From Bacillota bacterium (GTDB lineage Bacteria > Bacillota > UBA4882 > UBA8346): DNA of 64,000 bases. The notes under the pieces are model-generated. The model saw only the letters and a list, made by a program, of their open reading frames with translations, was not told the origin of the DNA and ran no database searches. Positions within the stretch are counted from its first letter, which is position 1, and every line of letters begins with the position of its first letter. Below, in pieces: positions 34,299 through 42,517 of this stretch. The position numbers were made by a program, and so were the translations under genes. The stretch is from contig JAFABB010000050.1 of NCBI GenBank assembly GCA_023426245.1, positions 62,001-126,000 of the forward strand, given 5' to 3'.

Positions 34299-35660
34299 AT
34301 GGATAACCAAAAACAATCCAAACAAAATTCTTTATTTGAGGTTATTTCCAGTCACAAAAGAGGCAATGCTTCAGGAGTTTATTCTATCTGTTCCGCCAAC
34401 CAATGTGTCTTGGAAGCCGCTATGAGACAGGCTCAATATGAGGATTCACCACTTTTGATTGAAGCGACTTCAAATCAGGTCAACCAATTCGGCGGTTATA
34501 CCGGGATGAATCCCGGACAGTTCATGACTTATATTCAGAGCGTTGCGTCAAAAATGAAATTTCCTCTTCACAAAATTATTTTAGGCGGCGATCATCTGGG
34601 GCCGAATGCTTGGCAAAATGAAAGTGCGGCTGGTGCAATGCCGAAAGCCGTTGCTATGGTCCGGGATTATGTATTGGCCGGTTTCGAGAAAATCCATCTG
34701 GATGCCAGCATGCGCTTGGCCGATGATCCTGGGGATTGTACCACTCCGTTAACCGATGAAATAATAGCAAATAGGGCGGCGGATCTATGTTTTGCTGCAG
34801 AGGCGGTTTATCAAGAAAATAAAAATACTCTTAAGGCTCCTTTTTATGTGATCGGGACTGAAGTGCCTGTACCGGGAGGAGCTCAAAACCCCGAAGAAAC
34901 TGTGTTGGTCACCCAATCGGACGCAGCCAGAAATACGATTGAAATAACCAAAAAGGTTTTTTACGATCGAGGTCTCCAATCAGCCTGGGAGCGGGTTATT
35001 GCCTTGGTGGTTCAGCCCGGAGTTGAATTCAGTGATGATGTTGTATTTCATTACCAACCTGAAAAGGCTCAAGAGCTTTCAAAGATGATTGAAGAATATG
35101 AAGGAATTGTATATGAAGCTCACTCCACCGATTATCAGACCCCGCAAGCCCTTCGCAAGTTGGTTCAAGATCATTTTGCGATTTTAAAGGTAGGGCCGGC
35201 ATTGACTTTTGCGTTTCGGGAGGCGATTTTCGCACTAGAAATGATGGAAATTGAGTGGCTGAGCGGAAAGCAAAGTGTGATGCTGTCCGGATTGAGAACA
35301 GTGCTTGAAAAAACAATGTTGGAGAAGCCGGAATATTGGCAGAAACACTATCATGGCGATGCTCTCTATTTAAAATACGCCCGGAAATATAGTTTTAGCG
35401 ACCGTTCGCGTTATTACTGGGTGCATCCCGATGTCAATAAAGCACTTCAAACTTTGATTTTTAATCTATCCCAAACATCCCTTCCGCTTACCTTATTGGA
35501 TCAATTCATGCCGCAGCAATCTAAAGCCGTGGTTAACGGAGAAATATGCAACCGGCCGATTGATCTGATTCATCATAAAATTATGGAAGTTACTTCTTCC
35601 TATGCTTTTGCCTGCGGCTTAGAAAAATATGAACTGGAATTAAGGAGGAAAGTCCAATGA
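34299..35660 (+). CDS. kbaZ: Tagatose-bisphosphate aldolase-associated subunit, KbaZ/GatZ family
   Basis: 453 aa from the ATG at 34299, chosen because GGAG lies 6 bp upstream; ATGs at 34272 and 34287 lack a site. Clear KbaZ/GatZ motifs are SICSANQCVLEAA, LIEATSNQVNQFGGYTGM, GGDHLGPN, HLDASM, GTEVPVPGGA and the VEAHSTDYQTP-type stretch EAHSTDYQTPQAL. Originally described as the non-catalytic stabilising subunit of class II tagatose-bisphosphate aldolase; some members of this family are reported to have sugar-phosphate 4-epimerase activity, so an epimerase role is also possible. It overlaps kbaY by 4 bp (ATGA), so the two are translated together. Confidence 0.9.
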   Translation: MDNQKQSKQNSLFEVISSHKRGNASGVYSICSANQCVLEAAMRQAQYEDSPLLIEATSNQVNQFGGYTGMNPGQFMTYIQSVASKMKFPLHKIILGGDHLGPNAWQNESAAGAMPKAVAMVRDYVLAGFEKIHLDASMRLADDPGDCTTPLTDEIIANRAADLCFAAEAVYQENKNTLKAPFYVIGTEVPVPGGAQNPEETVLVTQSDAARNTIEITKKVFYDRGLQSAWERVIALVVQPGVEFSDDVVFHYQPEKAQELSKMIEEYEGIVYEAHSTDYQTPQALRKLVQDHFAILKVGPALTFAFREAIFALEMMEIEWLSGKQSVMLSGLRTVLEKTMLEKPEYWQKHYHGDALYLKYARKYSFSDRSRYYWVHPDVNKALQTLIFNLSQTSLPLTLLDQFMPQQSKAVVNGEICNRPIDLIHHKIMEVTSSYAFACGLEKYELELRRKVQ

Positions 35661-36493
35661 GCCTTGTACCGCTTGGGGATTTATTGAGTGTTGATCGGCC
35701 AGGGGCGGTTTGCGCTTTTGATTTTATCAATTTGGAATATGTAAAAGCCATTATGGCAGGAGCCGAGGAGCTAAACGCCCCGGTTATTTTGATGGTAACC
35801 GAAGGCGGGTTAAAATATGCCGGTTTGGAATATGTATCTGCTTTGGGAAGAGTGGCGGCTGAAAAGTCAAAAGTTCCGGTAGCTTTACATTTGGACCATT
35901 GTACCCACTTTGATACAATCGTTCAAGCGATTAAGTACGGCTTTTCGTCAGTCATGATCGATGCTTCCAAGTTGCCATTTGAAGAAAATCTGCGAATCAC
36001 CCAAGAAGTCGTGAAAGTGGCCCATGCGGCGGGAGTTTCAGTAGAAGCGGAGCTGGGACGGGTTGGCGGTAAAGAAGGTAATATTGATGTTAAACGAGCG
36101 GAAGAAACAATGACCGACCCGGAGGAGGCCGTCAAGTTCGTGATGGAAACCGGGATTGATTGCTTCGCGGTGGCTATAGGGACTTCCCATGGACTTTACC
36201 GGGGAGAACCCCAACTAAATTTTGAGCTGTTGGAAAAAATTAAGGCAATCATCGATATTCCTCTAGTATTGCATGGGGGTTCCAATTTACCCGACGATAT
36301 GGTGCGTCAAAGCGTTCAGTTGGGAATCCGAAAATTGAATATATGGACTGATTTGGCGGTAGCGCAGGTTCAATCAATCCGTCATACCCTAGGGGAAAAT
36401 CCGGAGATGTTTGATCCCCGGAAGATTTTCGAGCCGTCCATGAAAGCCATTACCGAGGTTGTAAAAGAAAAAATCGATCTGGTAAGCGGTTGA
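35657..36493 (+). CDS. kbaY: Tagatose-1,6-bisphosphate aldolase, class II catalytic subunit
   Basis: 278 aa. Zn-dependent aldolase with ALHLDHCTHFD, MIDASKLPFEEN, VEAELGRVGGKEG, GTSHGLYRGEPQL and VLHGGSNLPDDMV. It splits tagatose- (or fructose-) bisphosphate to dihydroxyacetone phosphate and glyceraldehyde-3-phosphate. AAGGAGGAAAG precedes the start inside kbaZ. A paralogue is at 11561-12412. It ends the cluster; the next gene converges from the other strand only 43 bp away with no obvious terminator in between. Confidence 0.9.
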   Translation: MSLVPLGDLLSVDRPGAVCAFDFINLEYVKAIMAGAEELNAPVILMVTEGGLKYAGLEYVSALGRVAAEKSKVPVALHLDHCTHFDTIVQAIKYGFSSVMIDASKLPFEENLRITQEVVKVAHAAGVSVEAELGRVGGKEGNIDVKRAEETMTDPEEAVKFVMETGIDCFAVAIGTSHGLYRGEPQLNFELLEKIKAIIDIPLVLHGGSNLPDDMVRQSVQLGIRKLNIWTDLAVAQVQSIRHTLGENPEMFDPRKIFEPSMKAITEVVKEKIDLVSG

Positions 36494-36536
36494 AGAAAGT
36501 TCAATTTGCACCGGAACTATATGACAATTTACTACA

Positions 36537-37163
36537 TTACTCACGGTTTTCTATACTTTTTATATAACTTTCGATCCTGGATACCAGCAGGCTCAGAGCG
36601 ACAGTGTTATGGCCGCCCACAGGAATGATGATATCCGCATAGCGTTTGGACGGTTCGATGAAGGCTTCGTGCATCGGTTTGACCGTATTTAGATATTGAT
36701 CGCAAACCGAGTCCAAGCTGCGGCCGCGTTCTTTAATATCCCGGGTGATCCGGCGGATCACCCGGGTGTCGGCATCGGTATCCACATAAACCTTAATATC
36801 AAATGTGTTTCGCAGCACCGGTTCGGTCAGAATTAAAATTCCTTCCACCACAATGACCGGGTGGGGAGTTACCGGGATCTTCTTTGAAGTCCGGGCGTGT
36901 TGCGAAAAATCGTATACCGGAACTTCAATAGTTTTACCCCTACGGATTTGGTTAAGATGTTTAATTAAAAGATTATTTTCAAAGGCATCGGGATGGTCAT
37001 AATTCCGTTTGGCCCGTTCTTCAAAGGGCAAATCAGCTAAATCCGCATAATAAGAGTCTTGGGAGATTAAGGCCACATTGCTCGAACCGAGTTCTCTTTG
37101 AAGAGCCTCGGCCACAGTGGATTTCCCCGAACCGGTTCCTCCGGTTATTCCGATAATTAACAT
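36537..37163 (-). CDS. udk: Uridine/cytidine kinase
   Basis: 208 aa, minus strand. Walker A GGTGSGKST at residues 8-16, then the family-specific SQDSYY, NYDHPDAF, VPVYDFSQHAR, VVEGILIL and RRITRDIKERGRS lid, and VKPMHEAFIEPSKRYADIIIP. It salvages uridine and cytidine to monophosphates. The segment coding for RVIRRIT contains a perfect 27-bp palindrome (36740-36766). Convergent with kbaY. Confidence 0.93.
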   Translation of the reverse strand: MLIIGITGGTGSGKSTVAEALQRELGSSNVALISQDSYYADLADLPFEERAKRNYDHPDAFENNLLIKHLNQIRRGKTIEVPVYDFSQHARTSKKIPVTPHPVIVVEGILILTEPVLRNTFDIKVYVDTDADTRVIRRITRDIKERGRSLDSVCDQYLNTVKPMHEAFIEPSKRYADIIIPVGGHNTVALSLLVSRIESYIKSIENRE

Positions 37164-37416
37164 TTCTCTACTCCATTAGTCTCAGCAGTCATTGAATGGA
37201 TTTGGACAACCTCTTCCATTGATTATCCCAATTCGTTTTTGCCGCTTATTTTACCTGCCGGTAGATGAAACAAATCGTAAAAAATCTGTGGCCATATTCA
37301 ATTTTGGTGGGAATTCTTGATTTTTTGCAAAGAATCCCCGGATTTTCAATTACTTTCAACATTTTTCCAGTTGTTCGCGTAAATAATTAATGAATAAGAA
37401 TTTTTTAATGTTTGTA

Positions 37417-37444
37417 TTGCTTTATTTAAAATCAATTATATAAT
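37417..37444 (+). promoter_or_regulatory. Promoter upstream of the XRE-cupin gene
   Basis: TTGCTT at 37417-37422 and TATAAT at 37439-37444 with a 16-bp spacer; TTGACA at 37453 lacks a good -10. The 354-bp gap between udk and this gene otherwise holds only an imperfect hairpin around 37307-37338 (GGGAATTCTT with AAGAATCCCC). Confidence 0.5.
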
Positions 37445-37517
37445 AATTTGTGGTTGACAATATTTATGTCATACATTTTTTATTTCGATCCATAACTTTT
37501 GAAAAGGAGGAACCACG

Positions 37518-38093
37518 ATGGAGACGCATATTAAGGAGATTTCCGAGCGAATTAAAGGTATGCGGGAGATTCTCAATATTTCCGCCGAAGAAATGGCGAA
37601 AGTTACGGAAACCTCTATCGATAAATATCTGGCGGCGGAGAGCGGAAATTCCGATTTTACCTATACATTTCTTTTAAAATGCGCTCAAAGATTTAAAGTG
37701 GATATAGTGGAATTGCTCACCGGCAGCAACCCGACACTTTCATTTTACACAGTCGTGAGAAAAGGCGGCGGGCTTCCGATTGAACGCCGAAAAGGTTTTG
37801 ATTACAAGCACCTGGCCTACCGGCTTAAGGACAAAATGGTGGAGCCGTTCCTGGTAAGCGTTCCTTACGACCGGGAAGCGCAGAACAAACCGCTTAATTA
37901 TTCGACCCATGCGGGGCAGGAGTTTGATTACATCCTTAAAGGAAGCCTCAAAGTGGACTTTGACGGGCATGTGGAAGTGTTAAACGCTGGAGACAGTGTG
38001 TTATATGATTCTGGTCACCGGCACGGCATGATAGCCGCAAACGACGCCGAATGCCAATTTTTGGCAATTGTGATTCCCAAACCTGAAAAGTAG
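37518..38093 (+). CDS. XRE-family regulator with C-terminal cupin domain
   Basis: 191 aa. Residues 8-65 form a lambda-repressor-like HTH (RIKGMREILNISAEEMAKVTE and a second-helix YLAAESG segment). Residues about 110-185 are a cupin barrel (THAGQEFDYILKGSL, then NAGDSVLYDSGHRHGM with His residues for a ligand or metal). This two-domain type often sits directly before an AMP-dependent acyl-CoA synthetase gene, as here (107 bp gap), and probably senses a small molecule tied to that enzyme. AAAAGGAGG precedes the ATG. Confidence 0.88.
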   Translation: METHIKEISERIKGMREILNISAEEMAKVTETSIDKYLAAESGNSDFTYTFLLKCAQRFKVDIVELLTGSNPTLSFYTVVRKGGGLPIERRKGFDYKHLAYRLKDKMVEPFLVSVPYDREAQNKPLNYSTHAGQEFDYILKGSLKVDFDGHVEVLNAGDSVLYDSGHRHGMIAANDAECQFLAIVIPKPEK

Positions 38094-38200
38094 AATTTGT
38101 AGTTCCCGTGTTTCAAAAGTAGTTTTAAAATAAACAAACTCAAGGTAAGTGTCAAATTCCACTTTCCTCTTTGAGCGTGACGAAAGGAAAGACTATCATA

Positions 38201-39868
38201 ATGCAAGGACTTCACCGAAAGTATGTCAATGAAACCTATGATGAAAATGGAATGCTAAAAACCTTCAGCCTAAATGTCCCGGCCGATTTCAACTTCGGTT
38301 ATGATGTTGTGGACGAGATGGCAAAGCTTGAGCCCAATAAAACGGCAATGGTATGGTGTGATGAAAGTGGGGCCGAAAAGATATTCACCTTTGGGGATAT
38401 CAAAAAATACAGCGATAAAACAGCCAATTTTTTTAAGAGCCTCGGGATTGGAAAAGGCGATATGGTGATGCTGATTTTGAAGCGGCATTATGAATTCTGG
38501 TTCTCGATTGTGGCATTACATAAATTGGGCGCCGTCGCTATTCCTGCGACCCACCTGCTTACCACCAAAGATCTCATTTACCGGTTTAACGCGGCAGGGG
38601 TTAAAGCCATAGTCTGTACAGTCATGGGTGAGGTTACCGATTATGTGGACGAGGCGCAGGCTCAGTGCCCTTCGCTTACCGTCAAAATTGTCGCCAAGGG
38701 GGAAAAAGACGGTTGGTATAGCTTTACGGAGAATATGGAAGCGGTATCCGAAAACTTTGAACGCCCCCATGGCTCTCAAAACCAAAAAGTCAATGACCCG
38801 ATGCTGATTTATTTTTCTTCCGGTACTTCCGGCTTGCCCAAAATGGCGTGCCATAATTTTGCCTACCCGCTGGGACACATTGTCACCGCAAAGCATTGGC
38901 ATAATGTCGACCCCGATGGCTTGCATCTTACGGTTGCCGATACGGGCTGGGGTAAGGCTGTATGGGGTAAGTTGTATGGCCAGTGGCTGATGGAGGCGGC
39001 GGTTTTTGTGTATGACTTCGATAAGTTCGCCCCTGGCGATCTGCTGGGGAAAATTCAAAAATACAAAATCACCACTTTCTGCGCACCCCCGACGATTTAT
39101 CGTTTCTTTATCAAAGAAGGGATGGAAGGGTTTGATCTTTCCTCGCTAAAATATGCGACCACAGCCGGAGAGGCCCTGAATCCCGAAGTGTTTAATAAAT
39201 TCTATCAATACACCGGTCTTAAGCTAATGGAAGGTTTCGGACAAACTGAGACTACCTTGACGGTATTAAACTGGATCGGCATGGAGCCAAAGCCCGGTTC
39301 GATGGGAAAACCTTCTCCCCAATATGAAGTGTCCATTGTGGATGAGAACTGTCAACCGGTTCCAACCGGGGAAGTCGGCGAAATCGTTATTTGCACCAAG
39401 CATAGCAAACCGGCCGGCCTTTTCAGCGGTTATTATAATGATAAGCTGAGAACGGATGCGGTCTGGCATGACGGTTATTATCATACCGGGGATACCGCTT
39501 GGCAGGACGAGGACGGTTACCTGTGGTACGTTGGCAGAACCGATGATGTGATCAAATCCTCCGGTTACCGGATTAGCCCTTTTGAAATTGAAAGCGTACT
39601 GATTGAGCATCCGGCGGTATTGGAATGTGCCGTTACCGGTGCGCCTGATCCGGTGCGCGGGCAGGTTGTCAAAGCAACCATTGTGCTCACACGGAATTAC
39701 ACCGCCTCTGACGGTCTTGCGGATGAGATCAAAGATTTTGTCAAGCATGCAACCGCGCCTTACAAGTACCCGCGCATGATTGAATTTGTCGATGAGTTGC
39801 CAAAAACCATTAACGGGAAAATCCGTCGGGTGGAGATCAGGGAAAAGAGCAAACAGACGGGGAAATAA
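38201..39868 (+). CDS. AMP-forming acyl-CoA synthetase
   Basis: 555 aa from the ATG at 38201 with AAAGGAAAG upstream. ANL-superfamily enzyme that activates a carboxylic acid as an acyl-adenylate and transfers it to CoA. Motifs in order: IYFSSGTSGLPKM (A3, P-loop), TTAGEAL, EGFGQTET, YHTGDTAWQDEDGYLWYVGRTDD, KSSGYRI and the C-terminal LPKTINGKIRR with the adenylation lysine. Resembles medium-chain or acetyl-type synthetases; the acid substrate is unknown. Cytoplasmic. No terminator was found before the repeat region that follows. Confidence 0.9.
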   Translation: MQGLHRKYVNETYDENGMLKTFSLNVPADFNFGYDVVDEMAKLEPNKTAMVWCDESGAEKIFTFGDIKKYSDKTANFFKSLGIGKGDMVMLILKRHYEFWFSIVALHKLGAVAIPATHLLTTKDLIYRFNAAGVKAIVCTVMGEVTDYVDEAQAQCPSLTVKIVAKGEKDGWYSFTENMEAVSENFERPHGSQNQKVNDPMLIYFSSGTSGLPKMACHNFAYPLGHIVTAKHWHNVDPDGLHLTVADTGWGKAVWGKLYGQWLMEAAVFVYDFDKFAPGDLLGKIQKYKITTFCAPPTIYRFFIKEGMEGFDLSSLKYATTAGEALNPEVFNKFYQYTGLKLMEGFGQTETTLTVLNWIGMEPKPGSMGKPSPQYEVSIVDENCQPVPTGEVGEIVICTKHSKPAGLFSGYYNDKLRTDAVWHDGYYHTGDTAWQDEDGYLWYVGRTDDVIKSSGYRISPFEIESVLIEHPAVLECAVTGAPDPVRGQVVKATIVLTRNYTASDGLADEIKDFVKHATAPYKYPRMIEFVDELPKTINGKIRRVEIREKSKQTGK

Positions 39869-39929
39869 GAGAAATGATTCTGCTCTGAGTTATTTTTTAA
39901 ACCCGAATGGGATTTTTTATCGCCGGAGA

Positions 39930-40215
39930 TAAAAATTGCTGAAATGATTTTAACGATTGGATGATAGTAAAAAGTAATGGGTTGATGAGAAAATACAATT
40001 GGATGATTGGAAAAGCCGATTGCTGAAATGATCCGGATCATTGGATGATGGTCAAAAACAACTGGATGATCGGAAAAACTCATTGAAAAATGACTTGGGC
40101 GATTGGTTGAAAGGAATAAACAATTGCTGAAATGGTTTCGATCATCGGTTAATGGGAAAAAACAATTCAAAAAATCAGCCGGACGATTGGGTGAAAGAGA
40201 AAACAACCGTAAAAA
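39930..40215. repeat. Degenerate tandem repeats
   Basis: Three long units begin ATTGCTGAAATG(A/G)T at about 39935, 40019 and 40123, spaced 84 and 104 bp. They are themselves built of roughly 25-30-bp subunits around GATTGGATGAT and GGAAAA. The array is imperfect, has no unique spacers and no cas genes, so it is not CRISPR. A minus-strand reading frame across it merely repeats an (S)xHPIVF peptide and is judged spurious. Confidence 0.65.
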
Positions 40216-40604
40216 AGGTTTCGTCATGACTTGAAACTGGAATTTTGAAGGTTTTCACCAATTTCTCCATCAATTGCGATTCCACTTCAGCTATAGTTTT
40301 ACTGGGCCCATATTCCATCCCGGCGGATCTCCAGAATCCAGCCGGGATGATATTTATTTAAAATCGCAAGCTCCGGGAATCCGGGAAAATCATGAGCACT
40401 GAACTGGCGAAGAGGTCTCTCATCTCTGCGGTGTATTCAAAGAAGCCGGCCTTCTCCCGCTACCGTATGCTGGAGCAAGGGAAGGAGCAGGACGGCAAAA
40501 AATAGGCAATCGTCGTGGAATGGTCTTGAAGGAGAACGAAGGAATGTAAGGGCATTGACCCGGTGTGAGATGGGAGAGGTATCTCAAGGAGATCCCTTCT
40601 TACC
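40216..40604. other. Non-coding or decayed region between repeats and uppP
   Basis: No supported gene. ATCCCGGC and GCCGGGAT around 40315-40348 form an 8-bp inverted repeat. A 37-codon frame starting at ATG 40392 and ending at 40505 is open and GC-richer than its surroundings, but has only a weak ribosome site and no recognised relatives; it may be a fragment of an older gene. Confidence 0.3.
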
Positions 40605-41393
40605 TTATTTTCGAATCAAAAATAGGGCGATCACACTCAATCCCAAAAACAGACGGTACCAGACGAACGATAAAAAGCTACTCTTGCGTAGCCATCGAAG
40701 CAAAAGGCCGATAACGAGAAAGCCAACTACTGCCGAGGTAAGGACTCCGACAATAAAAGGAAGCTGAATCGATTCGCTACCCAGATCTTTAAGTTTAAGA
40801 AGACCGGCTCCGGCGACGATCGGAGTTGACAAAAGGAAAGAGAACCGGGCGGCTTCCTCCCGGGTCAGGCCGAGAAATAATCCACTGGATATTGTGATAC
40901 CGGAGCGGGAAACACCGGGAATGATGGCTAATACCTGAGAAATACCGATGGTAAGACTTTGGAAAAAGGAAATTCCTTCGCTTTCTTGCCGTTTGCGGCC
41001 GAAACGATCTGCGGAATATAGAACCAGTCCCATAATAATAAGCATCGTACCAATGATGAAGGGACTGCGGAAAGTAGTTTCAACCTTTTTTTCAAGTAAA
41101 GCTCCAATAATCGCTCCCGGAATCGAAGCGATGACCAGATACCAAAAGATTTTCCCCTGCCTGGTTTTAAACCCTTTCCCAAGGCCATGCCGGATTAAAT
41201 CCAGCCAATCCCGCCAAAAGTAAGATATTACCGCCAATAGTGTTCCGAGGTGAAGAGCTACATCAAATGGCAGACCCGGATCAGGCCATTGCAACAACCA
41301 GGGTATTAAAACCAAGTGGGCTGAACTGGAAATCGGCAAGAACTCGCCTAAGCCCTGGACAAGTCCAAGAATAATAGCCTGAAGTACAGTCAT
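40605..41393 (-). CDS. uppP: Undecaprenyl-diphosphate phosphatase
   Basis: 262 aa, minus strand, from the ATG at 41393 with AGAGGAGAA 7 bp upstream; a much longer frame reaching 41696 lacks family resemblance and is rejected. Integral membrane protein that recycles the lipid carrier for cell-wall synthesis and gives bacitracin tolerance. Signature motifs are GLVQGLGEFLPISSSAHL near the N-terminus and PGVSRSGITI in the centre, within about eight hydrophobic segments. Divergent from the efflux operon across a 400-bp gap that carries that operon's promoter and operators. Confidence 0.93.
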   Translation of the reverse strand: MTVLQAIILGLVQGLGEFLPISSSAHLVLIPWLLQWPDPGLPFDVALHLGTLLAVISYFWRDWLDLIRHGLGKGFKTRQGKIFWYLVIASIPGAIIGALLEKKVETTFRSPFIIGTMLIIMGLVLYSADRFGRKRQESEGISFFQSLTIGISQVLAIIPGVSRSGITISSGLFLGLTREEAARFSFLLSTPIVAGAGLLKLKDLGSESIQLPFIVGVLTSAVVGFLVIGLLLRWLRKSSFLSFVWYRLFLGLSVIALFLIRK

Positions 41394-41689
41394 AAAAGTT
41401 CTCCTCTGAAAAAATATTATGATTCGATATCTTCCATATTTTAAAGGCATGACTTTACGAACGGTACTGCGTGGATTTATTTTAGTCTTTGCATGTCTCT
41501 GTGATATGAGGGTGAATGTCAAGATTTCCGGTGCGGGGAATGTTTTATCCCTACTGTAACAAATGAAACTGAAATTTGTCTTAAAAAACCTATTGAAAAG
41601 GATTAAATTTTCTTTATCATGCATATCAGCGTTTGGTTTTTTTACCCTATCGCTAAAACATGGGGTTAAATATTTCATGCCAGCTAAAG

Positions 41690-41718
41690 TTGACAATTTG
41701 GGAATAATGTAGTAATAT
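41690..41718 (+). promoter_or_regulatory. Promoter of the MarR-controlled efflux operon
   Basis: TTGACA (41690-41695), 17-bp spacer, TAATAT (41713-41718). The expected start of transcription falls inside the operator pair at 41722-41750. The rest of the 41394-41795 gap shows nothing further. Confidence 0.75.
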
Positions 41719-41721
41719 AAA

Positions 41722-41750
41722 ATTCGTTTACGAATTGTTCGTATACGAAT
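41722..41750 (+). promoter_or_regulatory. Tandem MarR-type operators
   Basis: ATTCGTTTACGAAT (41722-41735, one mismatch from a perfect palindrome) and TTCGTATACGAA (41738-41749, perfect palindrome) are adjacent and cover the predicted start site of the operon that encodes a MarR-family repressor. Classic autoregulated arrangement. Confidence 0.78.
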
Positions 41751-41795
41751 TTTTGTTTATTCAGACGGGCTGGTTTAGAAACAGAGCTAGTACAC

Positions 41796-42506
41796 ATGAA
41801 GCAGGAGCTTTCAAAGGTAGCTTATAAAAATAGAGACAGGGTGAAAGAAAAAATGGATGGGAAACGTAAGATATTACTGGTTACTATAAGTGCAGTCATG
41901 GTTCTCGCATTAGCCGGTATCGTATTGTATTACTGGTATAACAATACTTATTTTGTTTCGACTGAGGATGCAACCATCACCGGTGATCTGGTGAGGGTGA
42001 GTCCGCAAATCTCCGGAAGGCTCCTTGAATTCAATGTCGAAGAAGGGGAAAAAGTCGTCAAGGACCAGATATTGGGAAGACAAGAAGTGAACAACCTTTC
42101 CGATGCGAATGTAGACCAGTCGGTGGTTCGGGCGCCGATTGATGGAATTATCCTAAAGAAACAGGGTACGGTGGGCGAATTTGAAACAACCGGCCAAACC
42201 CTGGCGATGATGGTCGATCCCCAAAGATTATACGTCAATGCTAATATCGAAGAGACCAAAATCGGCAGGATCCAGCCGGGGCAATTGGTGGATATTACCA
42301 TTGATCAGTTCTCGGGAGCGAAATTTACCGGAAAGGTAAAATTTGTAGGGCAGGCTTCCAATGCCACCTTCTCTTTGCTGCCCTCTTCCACCAGCGGGAC
42401 TTTTACGAAAGTGGTTCAAAAAATACCGGTAAAAATTGAATTGGATCAGCACAATGAAAAATTGCTGCCAGGCACCAATGGGGTAATCAAAATTCACATC
42501 AAATAG
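41796..42506 (+). CDS. HlyD/EmrA-like membrane fusion protein
   Basis: 236 aa (or 217 if it starts at the ATG at 41853). One N-terminal membrane anchor (ILLVTISAVMVLALAGIVLYY) then YFVSTEDATITGDLVRVSPQISG, the EmrA signature, a biotinyl-lipoyl-like domain and a beta-barrel (NANIEETKIGRIQPGQLVDITID). It lacks the long coiled-coil hairpin of Escherichia coli EmrA, giving a compact adaptor. It partners the DHA2 exporter that starts 11 bp downstream. The start is uncertain because neither ATG has a clear ribosome site. Confidence 0.85.
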   Translation: MKQELSKVAYKNRDRVKEKMDGKRKILLVTISAVMVLALAGIVLYYWYNNTYFVSTEDATITGDLVRVSPQISGRLLEFNVEEGEKVVKDQILGRQEVNNLSDANVDQSVVRAPIDGIILKKQGTVGEFETTGQTLAMMVDPQRLYVNANIEETKIGRIQPGQLVDITIDQFSGAKFTGKVKFVGQASNATFSLLPSSTSGTFTKVVQKIPVKIELDQHNEKLLPGTNGVIKIHIK

Positions 42507-42517
42507 GGAGTTTGAAT

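Noticed and set aside
38516..39058. 180-codon minus-strand frame
   Set aside because: Antisense to the acyl-CoA synthetase, whose motifs are unambiguous.
39930..40215. Possible CRISPR array
   Set aside because: Repeats are degenerate and of variable length, there are no unique spacers, and no cas genes are present.
39760..40227. 155-codon minus-strand reading frame over the repeats and the end of the acyl-CoA synthetase gene
   Set aside because: Produced by the degenerate tandem repeats and antisense to a well-supported gene; no ribosome site; low-complexity repeated peptide.
41394..41696. N-terminal extension of uppP
   Set aside because: The family start and a good ribosome site are at 41393; the extra residues have no resemblance to UppP and the region overlaps the efflux promoter.
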